Assembly (NCBI RefSeq): GCF_900108875.1
Contig: NZ_FNYJ01000004.1
Coordinates: 441,156 to 505,155 of the forward strand
DNA: 64,000 nt
Direction of reading: 5' to 3'
Origin: Pseudomonas sp. NFR16
Lineage (GTDB): Bacteria > Pseudomonadota > Gammaproteobacteria > Pseudomonadales > Pseudomonadaceae
The translations under genes were made by a program, and so were the position numbers. The notes beneath the pieces were generated by a model. It was not told the DNA's origin and made no database searches. It saw nothing but the letters and a program-made list of their open reading frames with translations. Below, piece after piece: positions 34,741 through 45,200 of the stretch; positions within the stretch are counted from its first letter, which is position 1; every line of letters begins with the position of its first letter.

Positions 34741-36543
34741 ATGTCCGAGACGTTGCTCAGTTCGCGCAATCTGGCTTTCGAGCTGTATGAAGTGCTGGAT
34801 GCCGAAGCGCTGACGCGACGTGAACGGTTTGCCGAGCACAGTCGCGAGACGTTCGATGCGGCGATCTCCACGGCGCGCACCATTGCCGAAAAATACTTCG
34901 CGCCGCACAACCGCAAGAATGACGAGCACGAGCCGCGCTACGAGAACGGCGAGGCGGTCCTGATCCCGGAGGTGAAGCCCGCTGTCGACGCGTTTCTCGA
35001 AGCAGGCTTCCTCAATGCCGCGCGCGACTTCGAAGCCGGCGGCATGCAGCTGCCGACGCTGCTGTCGCAAGCCTGCTTCGCGCACTTCCAGTCGGCCAAC
35101 GCCGCCACAACCTCCTATCCCTTCCTGACCATGGGCGCGGCGAACCTGATCGAAAGCTTTGGCAGCGACGAACAGAAAAGCCGTTTTCTGCAGCCCATGA
35201 TCGAGGGCCGGTTTTTCGGAACCATGGCACTGACAGAACCTCACGCCGGGTCATCGCTCTCCGACATCCGGACCCGCGCCGAACCCATGGAAGACGGGAC
35301 CTGTCGCCTGCGCGGCAACAAGATTTTCATCTCCGGAGGCGATCACCCACTGTCGGAAAACATCGTGCATCTGGTGCTGGCCAAGCTTCCCGACGCGCCA
35401 CCCGGCGTGAAAGGCATCTCGCTGTTCATCGTGCCGAAATACCTGGTAAACGACGACGGCAGTCTGGGGCCGCGAAACGACGTGTTACTCGCTGGGCTGT
35501 TTCACAAGATGGGCTGGCGCGGAACGACGTCCACAGCGCTGAACTTCGGCGACAACGGTCAGTGCGTGGGCTATCTGGTCGGCAAGCCGCATCAGGGGCT
35601 CAGCTACATGTTCCAGATGATGAACGAGGCACGGATTGGCGTGGGCATGGGCGCGGTCATGCTCGGCTACGCGGGGTATCTGTATTCGTTGGAATACGCA
35701 CGCCAGCGTCCGCAGGGTCGGCTGCCCGACAGCAAGAATCCACAGGCCGCGCCGGTATCGATCATTCAGCACGCCGACGTCAGACGCATGCTGCTCACGC
35801 AGAAGGCCTATGTCGAAGGCGCCTTTGATTTGGGGCTATACGCCGCGCGCCTGTTCGACGATACCCAGACCGGCGAAAGTGAAGACCAGCGCAAACAGGC
35901 CCACGAACTGCTCGACCTGCTGACGCCGATCGTCAAATCCTGGCCTTCGGAGTTCTGCCTCAAGGCCAACGAATTGGCGATTCAGATTCTCGGCGGTCAT
36001 GGCTACACCCGGGAATACCCGGTGGAGCAGTACTACCGGGATAACCGGCTGAACCCGATCCACGAGGGGACGCACGGGATTCAGTCGCTCGACTTGCTGG
36101 GACGCAAGCTGGCGCAGAATGGAGGCGCAGGCCTCAGGCAACTGATCAGGCTGATCGCCCACACCTGCGAGCAGGCACAGACGCATGAAGCGCTCGATGC
36201 CTTGCGTGAGCCGCTCGAGCAGCTGGTTGCACGCCTCCAAGCCGTCACCATCGGGCTGCTGACCGATCTGGCACAGGGCAAAGTCAACGCCACCCTCGCC
36301 AACTCAGCGCTCTACCTGAAAGCATTCGGCCATACCGTGATTGGCTGGCGCTGGCTGGAGCAAGCGATTCGCGCCCAAGAGGGATTGAATGGGGCGGACG
36401 AGTCCGACACGCGTTTTTACAACGGCAAGCTGCAAGCTGCCCGGTACTTCCTGACGTGGGAAGTACCGGGATGCCATCACGACCTGGCGATTCTCGAACG
36501 CCGGGACGACGCCTGCCTGTCGATGCAGGATGAGTGGTTTTAG
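34741..36543 (+). CDS. Acyl-CoA dehydrogenase, DmdC-like
   Basis: This 600-residue FAD enzyme belongs to the long acyl-CoA dehydrogenase subgroup that includes DmdC (3-methylmercaptopropionyl-CoA dehydrogenase). It shows the FAD/substrate segment MALTEPHAGSSLSDIRTRAEP, the central MNEARIGVGMGAVMLGYAGYLYSLEYARQR, and the region GGHGYTREYPVEQYYRDNRLNPIHEGTHGIQ, whose Glu (IHEGT) is the expected catalytic base. A C-terminal acyl-CoA dehydrogenase extension follows. The preferred acyl-CoA is uncertain; no DMSP-degradation genes adjoin it, so a general fatty acyl-CoA role is equally possible. It stands alone, 244 bases after putA, and converges on the toxin gene with a 55-base gap. Confidence 0.82.
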   Translation: MSETLLSSRNLAFELYEVLDAEALTRRERFAEHSRETFDAAISTARTIAEKYFAPHNRKNDEHEPRYENGEAVLIPEVKPAVDAFLEAGFLNAARDFEAGGMQLPTLLSQACFAHFQSANAATTSYPFLTMGAANLIESFGSDEQKSRFLQPMIEGRFFGTMALTEPHAGSSLSDIRTRAEPMEDGTCRLRGNKIFISGGDHPLSENIVHLVLAKLPDAPPGVKGISLFIVPKYLVNDDGSLGPRNDVLLAGLFHKMGWRGTTSTALNFGDNGQCVGYLVGKPHQGLSYMFQMMNEARIGVGMGAVMLGYAGYLYSLEYARQRPQGRLPDSKNPQAAPVSIIQHADVRRMLLTQKAYVEGAFDLGLYAARLFDDTQTGESEDQRKQAHELLDLLTPIVKSWPSEFCLKANELAIQILGGHGYTREYPVEQYYRDNRLNPIHEGTHGIQSLDLLGRKLAQNGGAGLRQLIRLIAHTCEQAQTHEALDALREPLEQLVARLQAVTIGLLTDLAQGKVNATLANSALYLKAFGHTVIGWRWLEQAIRAQEGLNGADESDTRFYNGKLQAARYFLTWEVPGCHHDLAILERRDDACLSMQDEWF

Positions 36544-36598
36544 GCCCGCCCCTGACACGGGTCGAAGTCATAACCGCGCATCTGCGATCAGCAGTGAG

Positions 36599-39500
36599 TC
36601 ACGCCTTTGTTGCATTCCAGGAGTTTGCAGCGCCTGGAAAAATCCTGAAACGTGAAGTAAACGGGCGGTAAAACGCTTTCACTCGCTCCAGCAGCCGGTA
36701 GTATTCGGACGAGTACACATTGAAATCAATCATAAACCCGTCGTTGAGAAGATCCGCATAATCGGGGCGGGTTCGCTTGAGCACATCAAAGAACAGCTTG
36801 GGGCCGGTGATTTCCGATATTTGCTTCATATAGGCAGCCAACCCTGTTGTGGATTGATGTCTGGAAGATTTCAATGCTTCAAGTTCGGCTCGCTGCCTGC
36901 TGAAGCGGACCTGAATTTCCAGCTCCATTTCTCTTAAGACAGGATTGCCGGGCCGACTCGCGAAATGACTGTTACCGGGACCTTTGAACGACAATGTCGG
37001 GCTTTCCAACGTGCCGCCTACCAGCACATCATTAGGACCGCCCAACAACTCGCCCCCGGAGAATGATCGCCCAATGATGTCATCGCAGTCCATGTAGATG
37101 CCGCCATACTCCCTGATCAGTCGGTACCTCAAAATATCCGAAGCCGCGGCGTAGTTTGCAGACTCTCCTTGGCGAAAATAAGAAAACGCTGCCCAGGTAT
37201 CCGGGTCGCCCATGAACCCTCTAAAGAAAGGCTCATCCTGCAGCCTGGAAATAGTCATGTTGGGATAGTCGGCGAACACATTTTGCAGATGCTCGTGAGG
37301 GGATAGCTTGCCCAGCGCTTCAATGTCATCGATATCAACATGCATCGTGAACTTAAGCTCCGGACTTATGCTCATGTTGGCTTTGATAGTTTTTATCAGC
37401 GACTCGTCCGGCAACTGTCGACCCAGCCAGACCTGGTGCACCATCTGCTCAATCGGCTCTGCGTTGGCAGGAATACCTGGCACACGCCGAAATGAATACC
37501 AAAGGTTACGCACCTCTGCCTTTAATTTATCCTTGATCTCCAGATAGGCTTTTTCGGTTCCTGTACGCCACCGGCCTTTGTTGTCCAGCCACAGAAATTT
37601 GTCATTCCCCGCTTCCCAACAGCCTACCTCGGCGTTGTAAGTGACCTTCGTCCCTGCAGGAACATTGTTGGCGAAATATCGGCGTACCAGCCCCCCATCC
37701 GGGCCCTCTGTCCACCTTGTTTCGATGCCGTCCATGGGGATCTCGATTGTCAACGGTGGCTTGGCAGGTGTGAGTGTGATTCCGCTCTTCCCGGCGGGCG
37801 GGGCAGCTTGGGGTAACTCTCCAATGAAACTGTCTCCACCTCGCAAGCCGGGACGCAGGTCGATATCGGAATAGAAGCCGTTGAGCCTCTTGACATAAGG
37901 TCCCTTAAGCGTCGGGTCGTCCAGGGCGTAGATCCGGTACTGGCCGACGGCCTGTACGCGCTCGACGGGATACAGCTTTGAATGCACGCGAGCATAGTAA
38001 AGCGGCCTACCGGTCACCGGATCGCGCGCTTCATAGACGGCTCCCAACTCATCGATTTTCCAGGCGCCAGACGGGTCCAGTGGCGCGTCGTATTCGAACT
38101 GAGCGAGCGATTTGCGAGTTTCCGGAGTAAGTTCTCTCAAGCCTTGCGGCTCTACCCCAAAAGCAGTCGCGCTGTCGTAGCGTGCAGCGCGTTGGCGGCT
38201 GGTGGCCAATCGTTGCTGTTCTTCATGGCTCAGGCGATCGGCCCTTTGAGCAGGGGACTCCTTGGCGTGATCGACAACCTCGTCCGCATGATCTGCCTGG
38301 ACTTGTTCATGCTTGGCAACCGCTGCATCCTGGTCCGCCTTCCCGCGCGTGGCGATTACGCTCGAGACCTCATCCGCAGCGCCCGGTATTGCTTTATCCC
38401 CGGCACGCGCGGCCGCGCCCAGAAAGCTGTGGGCTGTCCCCGCTCCTTCGATGATTGCCGGTACGGCATTCAAAACGCCGAAAACAATGCGGCCCGTGCC
38501 ATTTTTCTTCTCCTCAAGTGTCCGGCCATGAATCACCTCATCTGCGCCCAGCCCGATCAACGCCACCGACATCGCCGCCAGAGGCACCCATGTGTAAGGC
38601 ACCACCATCGCGATCGCGCCTGCTGCGGCTATTGCATCACTCAGCAACTGAGCGGCCACCTCTTTGTTGTAGTCGGCGCGATTACGAATCAGTTGTCGGC
38701 CGTCCTTCTCAAGACGCGTTTGCAGGTTCTGTCGGAAGTGCGAAAACGGCCACGGCGAGAGCGCCGCGCCGAGGTGAATCTCGCTGGACGGGTTCCAGTA
38801 ACCGGACGCCTGATCGAGAAGATGCGGGTACATCGCCAGACCTGCCAAAGCTTTGTGAAGGCCGGTGTAGAACAGACCATCAGGATCGTCTTCGAGGCTG
38901 AAATGGCGCTCCAACGCCTTTCGTCGCCGTGGATCCTTGCATTGCAGCGCGAACCATGCCGCCAGCGCCGGCAGGTCTGCAAACCCGTGCAGAGGCGAGG
39001 AGTTTCCCGGGAAGTAAACCACTAGCCGATCCGTGTGCTCATCCCTCACCACAATGATGTCGGTGGCGACGTAGCGGTACACGATGAGCTCACGGAACGT
39101 AATATGATGGTCAAGCGGCGCATCGACGAATTGCTTGAACGTCAACGTTTCCCATTTCTGGCCAGGGTCGAGGCCGAGACTGCGCAATATCAGCGACTTG
39201 TCCTCTGTGCTCAGTGAGCCTTCGGCATTCTGCACATAAGCTGACTTCAAGAGCGCGGCCTTGATCAAGAGGTTGTAGTCAGCACCATGTTTGGCCCAGA
39301 AGCGCGTAAGTTCGGCCTCGTAATGCGCCTGTAGGTCCGCCTCCCAGACATACGCCTTGAACACCACCGGATCCAGGGGGACGTGGGTGGTTGCGTCGAA
39401 GCGCTGGGGGCTGGTTTTCCGGTAAATGGCCTCGTAGGCGAAGCAATCCCATAGTCCCAGTGGCGCGGGGGAAATCCGCGCCGGATAGCCACCGTCCCGG

Positions 39501-39991
39501 TAATGACGCAGCGTCGACAGGTGATCGAGCAGTTGTCCGTTTCCACTCTGCTGCCAGTTGCTCATCAGTGCGTCGGTCAGCGTCAGGGAGTGCGCGATAT
39601 TGGCCCTCTGGGGCACAGCGTCAAGACCATTGATATACAGAGTGGTGATCAGCAAATCGTCCGGGTCAGTGTCATCCAGAAGGTGCTGGAACAGAAAGCT
39701 CTGTGCCTGAGCGCGTGCATATTCACGCGGCGATTCATAGCGCACGTTTTGCTGATCGAGCCAGTTGCTTAGCAGCGTTACATCAGAGGCACCTGGTTTC
39801 TCAGCGGCCAGCTCGACGGGCCAACCGTCTTTGTCCAAGACCAGATTGGGCTTATTCGAGCCTTCGTCCTCCGAGTCCCTGCCTCCCTGCCAGCCCAAGA
39901 CTTGCCCGCTGTCACGACTGCTGTCACGACTGCGCTTAAGCTCTTCGAGTCTGCGCAGCAATGCGCCTATATTTCTCCATTCATCTTTCAT
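36599..39991 (-). CDS. Large putative toxin with C-terminal TcdA/B-like glycosyltransferase domain
   Basis: This 1130-residue protein starts at the ATG at 39991 (AGGA nine bases upstream; 21 further codons are open). The C-terminal region (about 845-1130) resembles the GT44 / DXD-sugar-binding glycosyltransferase of clostridial TcdA/TcdB. It has HQVWLGRQLP (W855), then YAAASDILRYRLIREYGGIYMDCDD with the DXD motif at D968-C969-D970. The long N-terminal part resembles, from memory, the Pseudomonas 'dermonecrotic toxin/DUF6543' proteins. A hydrophobic stretch (about 453-482) could insert into membranes, and a charged helical linker follows (about 560-615). No signal peptide, secretion partner or immunity gene is seen. 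The predicted role is to glycosylate a host protein; this is inference. Confidence 0.75.
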   Translation of the reverse strand: MKDEWRNIGALLRRLEELKRSRDSSRDSGQVLGWQGGRDSEDEGSNKPNLVLDKDGWPVELAAEKPGASDVTLLSNWLDQQNVRYESPREYARAQAQSFLFQHLLDDTDPDDLLITTLYINGLDAVPQRANIAHSLTLTDALMSNWQQSGNGQLLDHLSTLRHYRDGGYPARISPAPLGLWDCFAYEAIYRKTSPQRFDATTHVPLDPVVFKAYVWEADLQAHYEAELTRFWAKHGADYNLLIKAALLKSAYVQNAEGSLSTEDKSLILRSLGLDPGQKWETLTFKQFVDAPLDHHITFRELIVYRYVATDIIVVRDEHTDRLVVYFPGNSSPLHGFADLPALAAWFALQCKDPRRRKALERHFSLEDDPDGLFYTGLHKALAGLAMYPHLLDQASGYWNPSSEIHLGAALSPWPFSHFRQNLQTRLEKDGRQLIRNRADYNKEVAAQLLSDAIAAAGAIAMVVPYTWVPLAAMSVALIGLGADEVIHGRTLEEKKNGTGRIVFGVLNAVPAIIEGAGTAHSFLGAAARAGDKAIPGAADEVSSVIATRGKADQDAAVAKHEQVQADHADEVVDHAKESPAQRADRLSHEEQQRLATSRQRAARYDSATAFGVEPQGLRELTPETRKSLAQFEYDAPLDPSGAWKIDELGAVYEARDPVTGRPLYYARVHSKLYPVERVQAVGQYRIYALDDPTLKGPYVKRLNGFYSDIDLRPGLRGGDSFIGELPQAAPPAGKSGITLTPAKPPLTIEIPMDGIETRWTEGPDGGLVRRYFANNVPAGTKVTYNAEVGCWEAGNDKFLWLDNKGRWRTGTEKAYLEIKDKLKAEVRNLWYSFRRVPGIPANAEPIEQMVHQVWLGRQLPDESLIKTIKANMSISPELKFTMHVDIDDIEALGKLSPHEHLQNVFADYPNMTISRLQDEPFFRGFMGDPDTWAAFSYFRQGESANYAAASDILRYRLIREYGGIYMDCDDIIGRSFSGGELLGGPNDVLVGGTLESPTLSFKGPGNSHFASRPGNPVLREMELEIQVRFSRQRAELEALKSSRHQSTTGLAAYMKQISEITGPKLFFDVLKRTRPDYADLLNDGFMIDFNVYSSEYYRLLERVKAFYRPFTSRFRIFPGAANSWNATKA

Positions 39992-40514
39992 AACTCGACA
40001 TCCTGTCAGTGAGTGAATCTGCAGAATCCACCAACAGGCGCGCAAGGCAGCCATACATAATTATTGCTTACGAAAAGAACAGGCTATTCACGGCCTTTGA
40101 ATCCAAAAAATATTGGCCAGCATCCGTCCGATCCAGACCACACAGGCCGTACGAGCCGCAAGTGAGCGATAGTCAGCCCGAGGCCCACCCACAATTTCGC
40201 GCGGATCTAACGGATCTACGCCGCCCCTTATCGACAATATGCAAATGCCCCGAGCCTGAACGCTCTCCGTTTCAACTGGAACCGATACTGCTGACAGCGC
40301 AGGCGCCAGCTCACGCACCAGTTCAAGCGTCAAAGATCCACCCTGCTGCCGAGGTGCTGCCTTGCACCATGGCCGAAAGGTGTCGGGGTAATAGTCCACC
40401 CCTTGCGCAATTACGCTTTGACAGCCAACCAATTCAACAGGTTAAATCTCTTGGCACGCGGACTGCATGGTCAGTTCACGGATGCATTTATCATTTTCGT
40501 CTGGAGTACCGCAC
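39992..40514. other. 523-base gap upstream of the toxin and antiporter genes
   Basis: This divergent region must hold the toxin promoter (left) and the antiporter promoter (right). An AT-rich patch at 40055-40110 is a plausible toxin promoter. Open frames exist on both strands (for example 40088-40432 minus), but they have no convincing start site or family resemblance. No repeats were recognised. Confidence 0.4.
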
Positions 40515-42257
40515 TTGGATGCCACGACCATCAACAGCCTGTTCCTGATCGGCGCGTTGCTGGTGGGTGCGAGTATTCTGGTCAGCTCGCTGTCATCGCG
40601 ACTCGGCATTCCGATTCTGGTGATCATCCTGGCAGTCGGCATGACCGCCGGTGTCGACGGCGGCGGCATCATCTTCGATAACTACCCCACGGCTTATCTG
40701 GTCGGCAACCTGGCGCTGGCGGTCATTCTCCTCGATGGCGGCTTGCGTACTCGGGTCGCCAGTTTCCGCGTGGCGCTCTGGCCGGCGTTGTCGCTGGCAA
40801 CCGTGGGCGTGTTGATCACCACTGGGCTGACCGGCATGGTCGCGGCCTGGCTGTTCGACCTGAACATCATCCAGGGACTGCTCATCGGCGCCATCGTCGG
40901 CTCCACGGACGCAGCGGCGGTGTTCTCGCTGCTCGGCGGCAAAGGCCTGAACGAGCGGGTCACGGCCAGCCTGGAAATTGAATCCGGCAGCAACGATCCG
41001 ATGGCGGTGTTCCTGACCGTGACGCTGATCGACATGCTCGCGAGCGGCCAGACCGGCTTGCACTGGAGCCTGTTGGGCCATCTGATTCAAGAGTTCGGCA
41101 TCGGCGCAATTATCGGGTTGGGCGGCGGCTGGCTGATGCTGCAGCTGGTCAACCGGATCAATCTGGCCAACGGCTTGTATCCGATTCTGGTCATCGCAGG
41201 CGGTCTGGCGGTTTTCGCCCTGACCAACGCCATCCACGGCAGCGGCTTCCTGGCGGTTTATCTGTGCGGCCTGGTGCTGGGCAACAAGCCTATCCGCAGC
41301 CGCCACGGTATTCTGCACATGCTCGACGGCATGGCCTGGCTGGCTCAGATCGGCATGTTCCTCGTGCTCGGGTTGCTGGTCACGCCACACGATCTGCTGC
41401 CAATCGCCCTGCCCGCGCTGGGACTGGCGCTGTGGATGATTCTGGTCGCCCGTCCACTGTCGGTGGTTGCCGGGCTGCTCCCGTTCAAGGTGTTCCACGG
41501 ACGAGAGAAAGCCTTCATTGCCTGGGTGGGACTGCGCGGTGCGGTGCCGATCATTCTGGCGGTGTTCCCGTTGATGGCGGGCCTGCCCCATGCTCAGCTT
41601 TACTTCAATCTCGCGTTCTTCATCGTGCTGGTCTCGCTGCTGGTTCAAGGCACGAGCTTGCCCTGGGTCGCCAAACTGCTGAAAGTGACGGTTCCACCCG
41701 ATCCGGCGCCTATTTCCCGTGCGGCGCTTGAGGTGCACGTCACCAGTGAGTGGGAGCTGTTCGTGTATCGCCTCGGCGCAGAAAAATGGTGCATCGGCGC
41801 GGCCCTGCGAGAGTTGAAAATGCCGGAAGGCACGCGGATCGCGGCGCTATTCAGAGGGCAGCAACTGCTCCATCCGTCGGGTAGTACGGTGCTGGAAGTA
41901 GGTGACCTGCTGTGCGTGATCGGGCATGAACACGACCTTCCAGCCCTCGGAAAACTGTTCAGTCAGGCACCACAACGCGGTCTGGATCTGCGCTTTTTCG
42001 GTGACTTCGTTCTGGAGGGAGACGCTCAGCTCGGGGCTGTCGCGGCGCTGTACGGTCTGAAGCTCGACGGGCTGGATTCAAATATGCCGCTGAGCCAGTT
42101 CATCATTCAGAAAAATCGCGGCGCGCCGATTGTGGGCGACCAGGTCGAATGGAACGGAACTATTTGGACGGTTGCGGTTATGGAGGGGAACAAGATCCTC
42201 AAAGTGGGCGTCAGATTCCCCGAAGGTAGCCGCCCGGGTCCCGGGTTGTTCCTCTAA
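40515..42257 (+). CDS. nhaP2: K+/H+ antiporter of the NhaP2/CvrA type
   Basis: This 580-residue CPA1-family cation/proton antiporter is predicted to export K+ (or Na+) and help control cell volume. About 12 membrane helices span residues 1-390, with the GSTDAAAVFSLL and ESGSNDPMAVFLTV segments containing the ion-site acidic residues. A cytoplasmic TrkA-C-like domain (about 400-480) and a CorC/HlyC-type C-terminal domain follow. The start is a TTG at 40515, eight bases after GGAG, giving (M)DATTINSLFLIGALLVG, the family N-terminus. The longer frame from 40467 adds an unlikely prefix. It is 36 bases upstream of mscK, so possibly cotranscribed with it; both handle osmotic stress. Confidence 0.88.
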   Translation: MDATTINSLFLIGALLVGASILVSSLSSRLGIPILVIILAVGMTAGVDGGGIIFDNYPTAYLVGNLALAVILLDGGLRTRVASFRVALWPALSLATVGVLITTGLTGMVAAWLFDLNIIQGLLIGAIVGSTDAAAVFSLLGGKGLNERVTASLEIESGSNDPMAVFLTVTLIDMLASGQTGLHWSLLGHLIQEFGIGAIIGLGGGWLMLQLVNRINLANGLYPILVIAGGLAVFALTNAIHGSGFLAVYLCGLVLGNKPIRSRHGILHMLDGMAWLAQIGMFLVLGLLVTPHDLLPIALPALGLALWMILVARPLSVVAGLLPFKVFHGREKAFIAWVGLRGAVPIILAVFPLMAGLPHAQLYFNLAFFIVLVSLLVQGTSLPWVAKLLKVTVPPDPAPISRAALEVHVTSEWELFVYRLGAEKWCIGAALRELKMPEGTRIAALFRGQQLLHPSGSTVLEVGDLLCVIGHEHDLPALGKLFSQAPQRGLDLRFFGDFVLEGDAQLGAVAALYGLKLDGLDSNMPLSQFIIQKNRGAPIVGDQVEWNGTIWTVAVMEGNKILKVGVRFPEGSRPGPGLFL

Positions 42258-42293
42258 ACTGCTCCTCATTCCTGATCGCTCGACCCGGTGTCT

Positions 42294-45200
42294 ATGTTCA
42301 CGCTGCGTACTTTTTTTGCCTCGGCCCTGCTTGGGCTATGCCTGTCGTCTGTTCCGGCGCTCGCCGCCGATACGCCTCCACCTTCCAGCGAAGCCGTCCA
42401 GCAGAGCCTGGACAAAATCGCCGACCGCAAGCTCTCGGCCGATGATCAGAAAGCGCTGCAGCAAGTCCTGGAACAGACCCTCACGTTCATCGCCGCGCAG
42501 AAAGACAATCAGCAGAAGCTCGATGATCTGAAGAAACAGCTGACCGATGCGCCGCGGCAGACCAGCGAAAACCAGCGCGAGCTGGCCAAGCTCAAAGCCA
42601 GCAAACCGATGCCGGTCGCTCAGCGCTATGCCAACCTCGATGTGCCGCAGCTCGAGCAGATCCTCAGCCAGCGCAGCACTCAGCAGTCCGATCTGCAAAA
42701 GGCGCTGAATGATGCCAACAGCCTGACCATCACTGCGCAGACCCGCCCCGAACGGGCTCAGGCCGAAATCAGCAGCGCGCAGACGCGTATTCAGACGATC
42801 AACAGCATCCTCAAGTCAGGCAAGGACGGCGGCAAGGCAATCAACGCCGATCAGCGCAATCAATTCAACGCCGAACTAGCTTCTATCAATGCGCTGATCG
42901 CCCTGCGTCGTCAGGAACTGGCGGGCAACAGCCAGCTTCAGGACCTGGGCGGCAGCCAGCACGATCTGTTCACCGAAAAGGTCAATCGTCAGGATCAGGA
43001 AATCCAGGACCTGCAGACATTGATCAACGACAAACGCCGCGCACAGTCCCAGGAAACCGTGACGCAGCTGTCGATCGAGGCGCAGAAAGCGGGCGGCAGC
43101 AGCCTGCTGGCAACCGAGAGCGCCGCCAACCTCAAGCTGTCCGATTACCTGCTGCGTGGCACTGACCGGCTCAACGAGCTGACCCAGCAGAACCTCAAGA
43201 CCAAGACTCAGCTCGATGCCCTCACCCAGACCGATCAAGCGCTGGATGAGCAGATCAACGTGCTGAGCGGCAGCTTGCTGCTCTCCAAGATCCTCTACAA
43301 ACAGAAGCAATCGTTACCCAAGCTGAAGCTCGACAGCGGCCTGGCGGACGAAATCGCCGACATCCGGCTGTATCAGTTCGAGGTCAATCAACAGCGCGAA
43401 CAGATGAGCAGCCCGAGCGCCTATGTCGAAACGTTGCTCGCGACGCAGAAGCCGGAAGACGTCACCCCCGCCCTGCGCAAAACGTTACTGGACCTGGCAA
43501 CCACGCGCAGCGATCTGCTCGAGCGCCTGAATCGCGAGTTGAGTGCGCTGCTCAATGAATCCATCACCCTGCAGCTCAATCAGAAGCAGCTCGTCAGCAC
43601 AGCGATGAGCCTGCGCGAGACGCTGGATGAGCAGATGTTCTGGATTCCCAGCAACAAACCGCTGGACCTTGAGTGGTTCGAACGCGTTCAGCCGCGCCTG
43701 ATGAAGCAACTCACGACGCTGCCGTGGACCTCCAGCATCAGCGAGCTGAAAGACGGGCTGACTCAGCGTCCGCTTATCTTTCTCCCGTTGCTGCTGGTGA
43801 TTGGCGCGCTGATGTGGAAACGCAAGGCGCTCTACGACAAGCTCAACCGCCTGCATGGCGACATCGGCCACTTCAAGCGTGACCGACAATGGCAGACGCC
43901 GCTCGCCATCCTCATCAACATCCTGCTGGCCATGCCGCTGTCACTCGCCCTCGCGCTTTGCGCTTTTGCGCTGCAAATCGACGCCCGCGGGCAGAACATC
44001 AACCTGGGCGCCGCCCTGCTGCAGGTGTCGCTCGCCTGGCTGGTTTTTTATACGGCCTATCGCATCCTTGCACCGGGCGGCGTCGCGCAGCTGCACTTCC
44101 GCTGGGACAAACCTCAGGTCGAGTTCCTCCGTGGCTGGATTCGACGCCTCGGTCTGGTGGTCCTTGCGCTGGTGACCGTCGTCGCCGTCGCCGAGCACGA
44201 ACCTTCGGCGTTGGCCGACGATGTCATCGGTATCGCAGTGGTGCTCACCTGTTACGCGATGATGACCTGGCTGCTCGGACGCTTGCTGCTGACCAGCCCG
44301 GCGCACCAGAACGCATCGCTGTTCCGCCGCGCTGTCGGCCTTGCGTTCACGGCGCTGCCGGTCGCGCTGTTTCTCGCGGTGTGTTTCGGCTACTACTACA
44401 CCGCGCTCAAGCTCAGTGATCGCCTGATCGACACCCTTTATCTGCTGATGCTCTGGCTCGTCATCGAGGCGGCATTCGTCCGCGGGCTGAGCGTGGCCGC
44501 CCGTCGCCTCGCGTACCAGCGCGCGCTGAGCAAACGTCAGGCGGCCAAGGAAGCGGGCGAAGGTGAAACCCTGATCGAAGAGCCGACACTGGACATCGAA
44601 CAGGTCAACCAGCAATCGTTGCGACTTATCCGACTCGCGTTGATCGGGGGCTTCATCGGCGCGCTGTATTTCGTCTGGGCCGACCTGATCACCGTCTTCT
44701 CGTATCTGGACAACATCACGCTCTACGAATACACCAGCGGCACCGGTCCCACCATGAGCATGGTGCCCATCAGCCTCGGCGACCTGATCGGCGCGCTGGT
44801 GATCATCGGTATCACCTTCGTATTGGCCGGCAACCTGCCCGGCCTGCTTGAAGTGCTGGTGCTGTCGAAGCTGAACCTCAAGCAGGGCAGCTCATACGCC
44901 ACCACGACGCTGCTGTCCTACACGATTGCCGGCGTGGGTTTCGTCTCGACGCTCTCGGCGCTGGGCGTCAGTTGGGACAAACTGCAATGGCTGGTGGCGG
45001 CGCTGTCGGTCGGCCTGGGTTTCGGCATGCAGGAAATCTTCGCCAACTTCATTTCCGGCATCATGATCCTGTTCGAGCGTCCGGTCCGGATTGGCGACAC
45101 CATCACCATCGGCAACCTGTCCGGCACCGTCAGCAAAATCCGCATTCGCGCCACGACCATCACCGATTTTGACCGCAAGGACATCATTGTCCCCAACAAG

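Noticed and set aside
37982..39025. Long plus-strand open frame inside the toxin gene
   Set aside because: It is antisense to the well-supported toxin CDS, has no ribosome binding site and no family resemblance; high-GC DNA commonly gives such shadows.
40088..40432. Minus-strand 114-codon frame upstream of the toxin gene
   Set aside because: Composition and lack of a ribosome site argue against a gene. A toxin chaperone or immunity gene would be interesting here, but nothing supports it.
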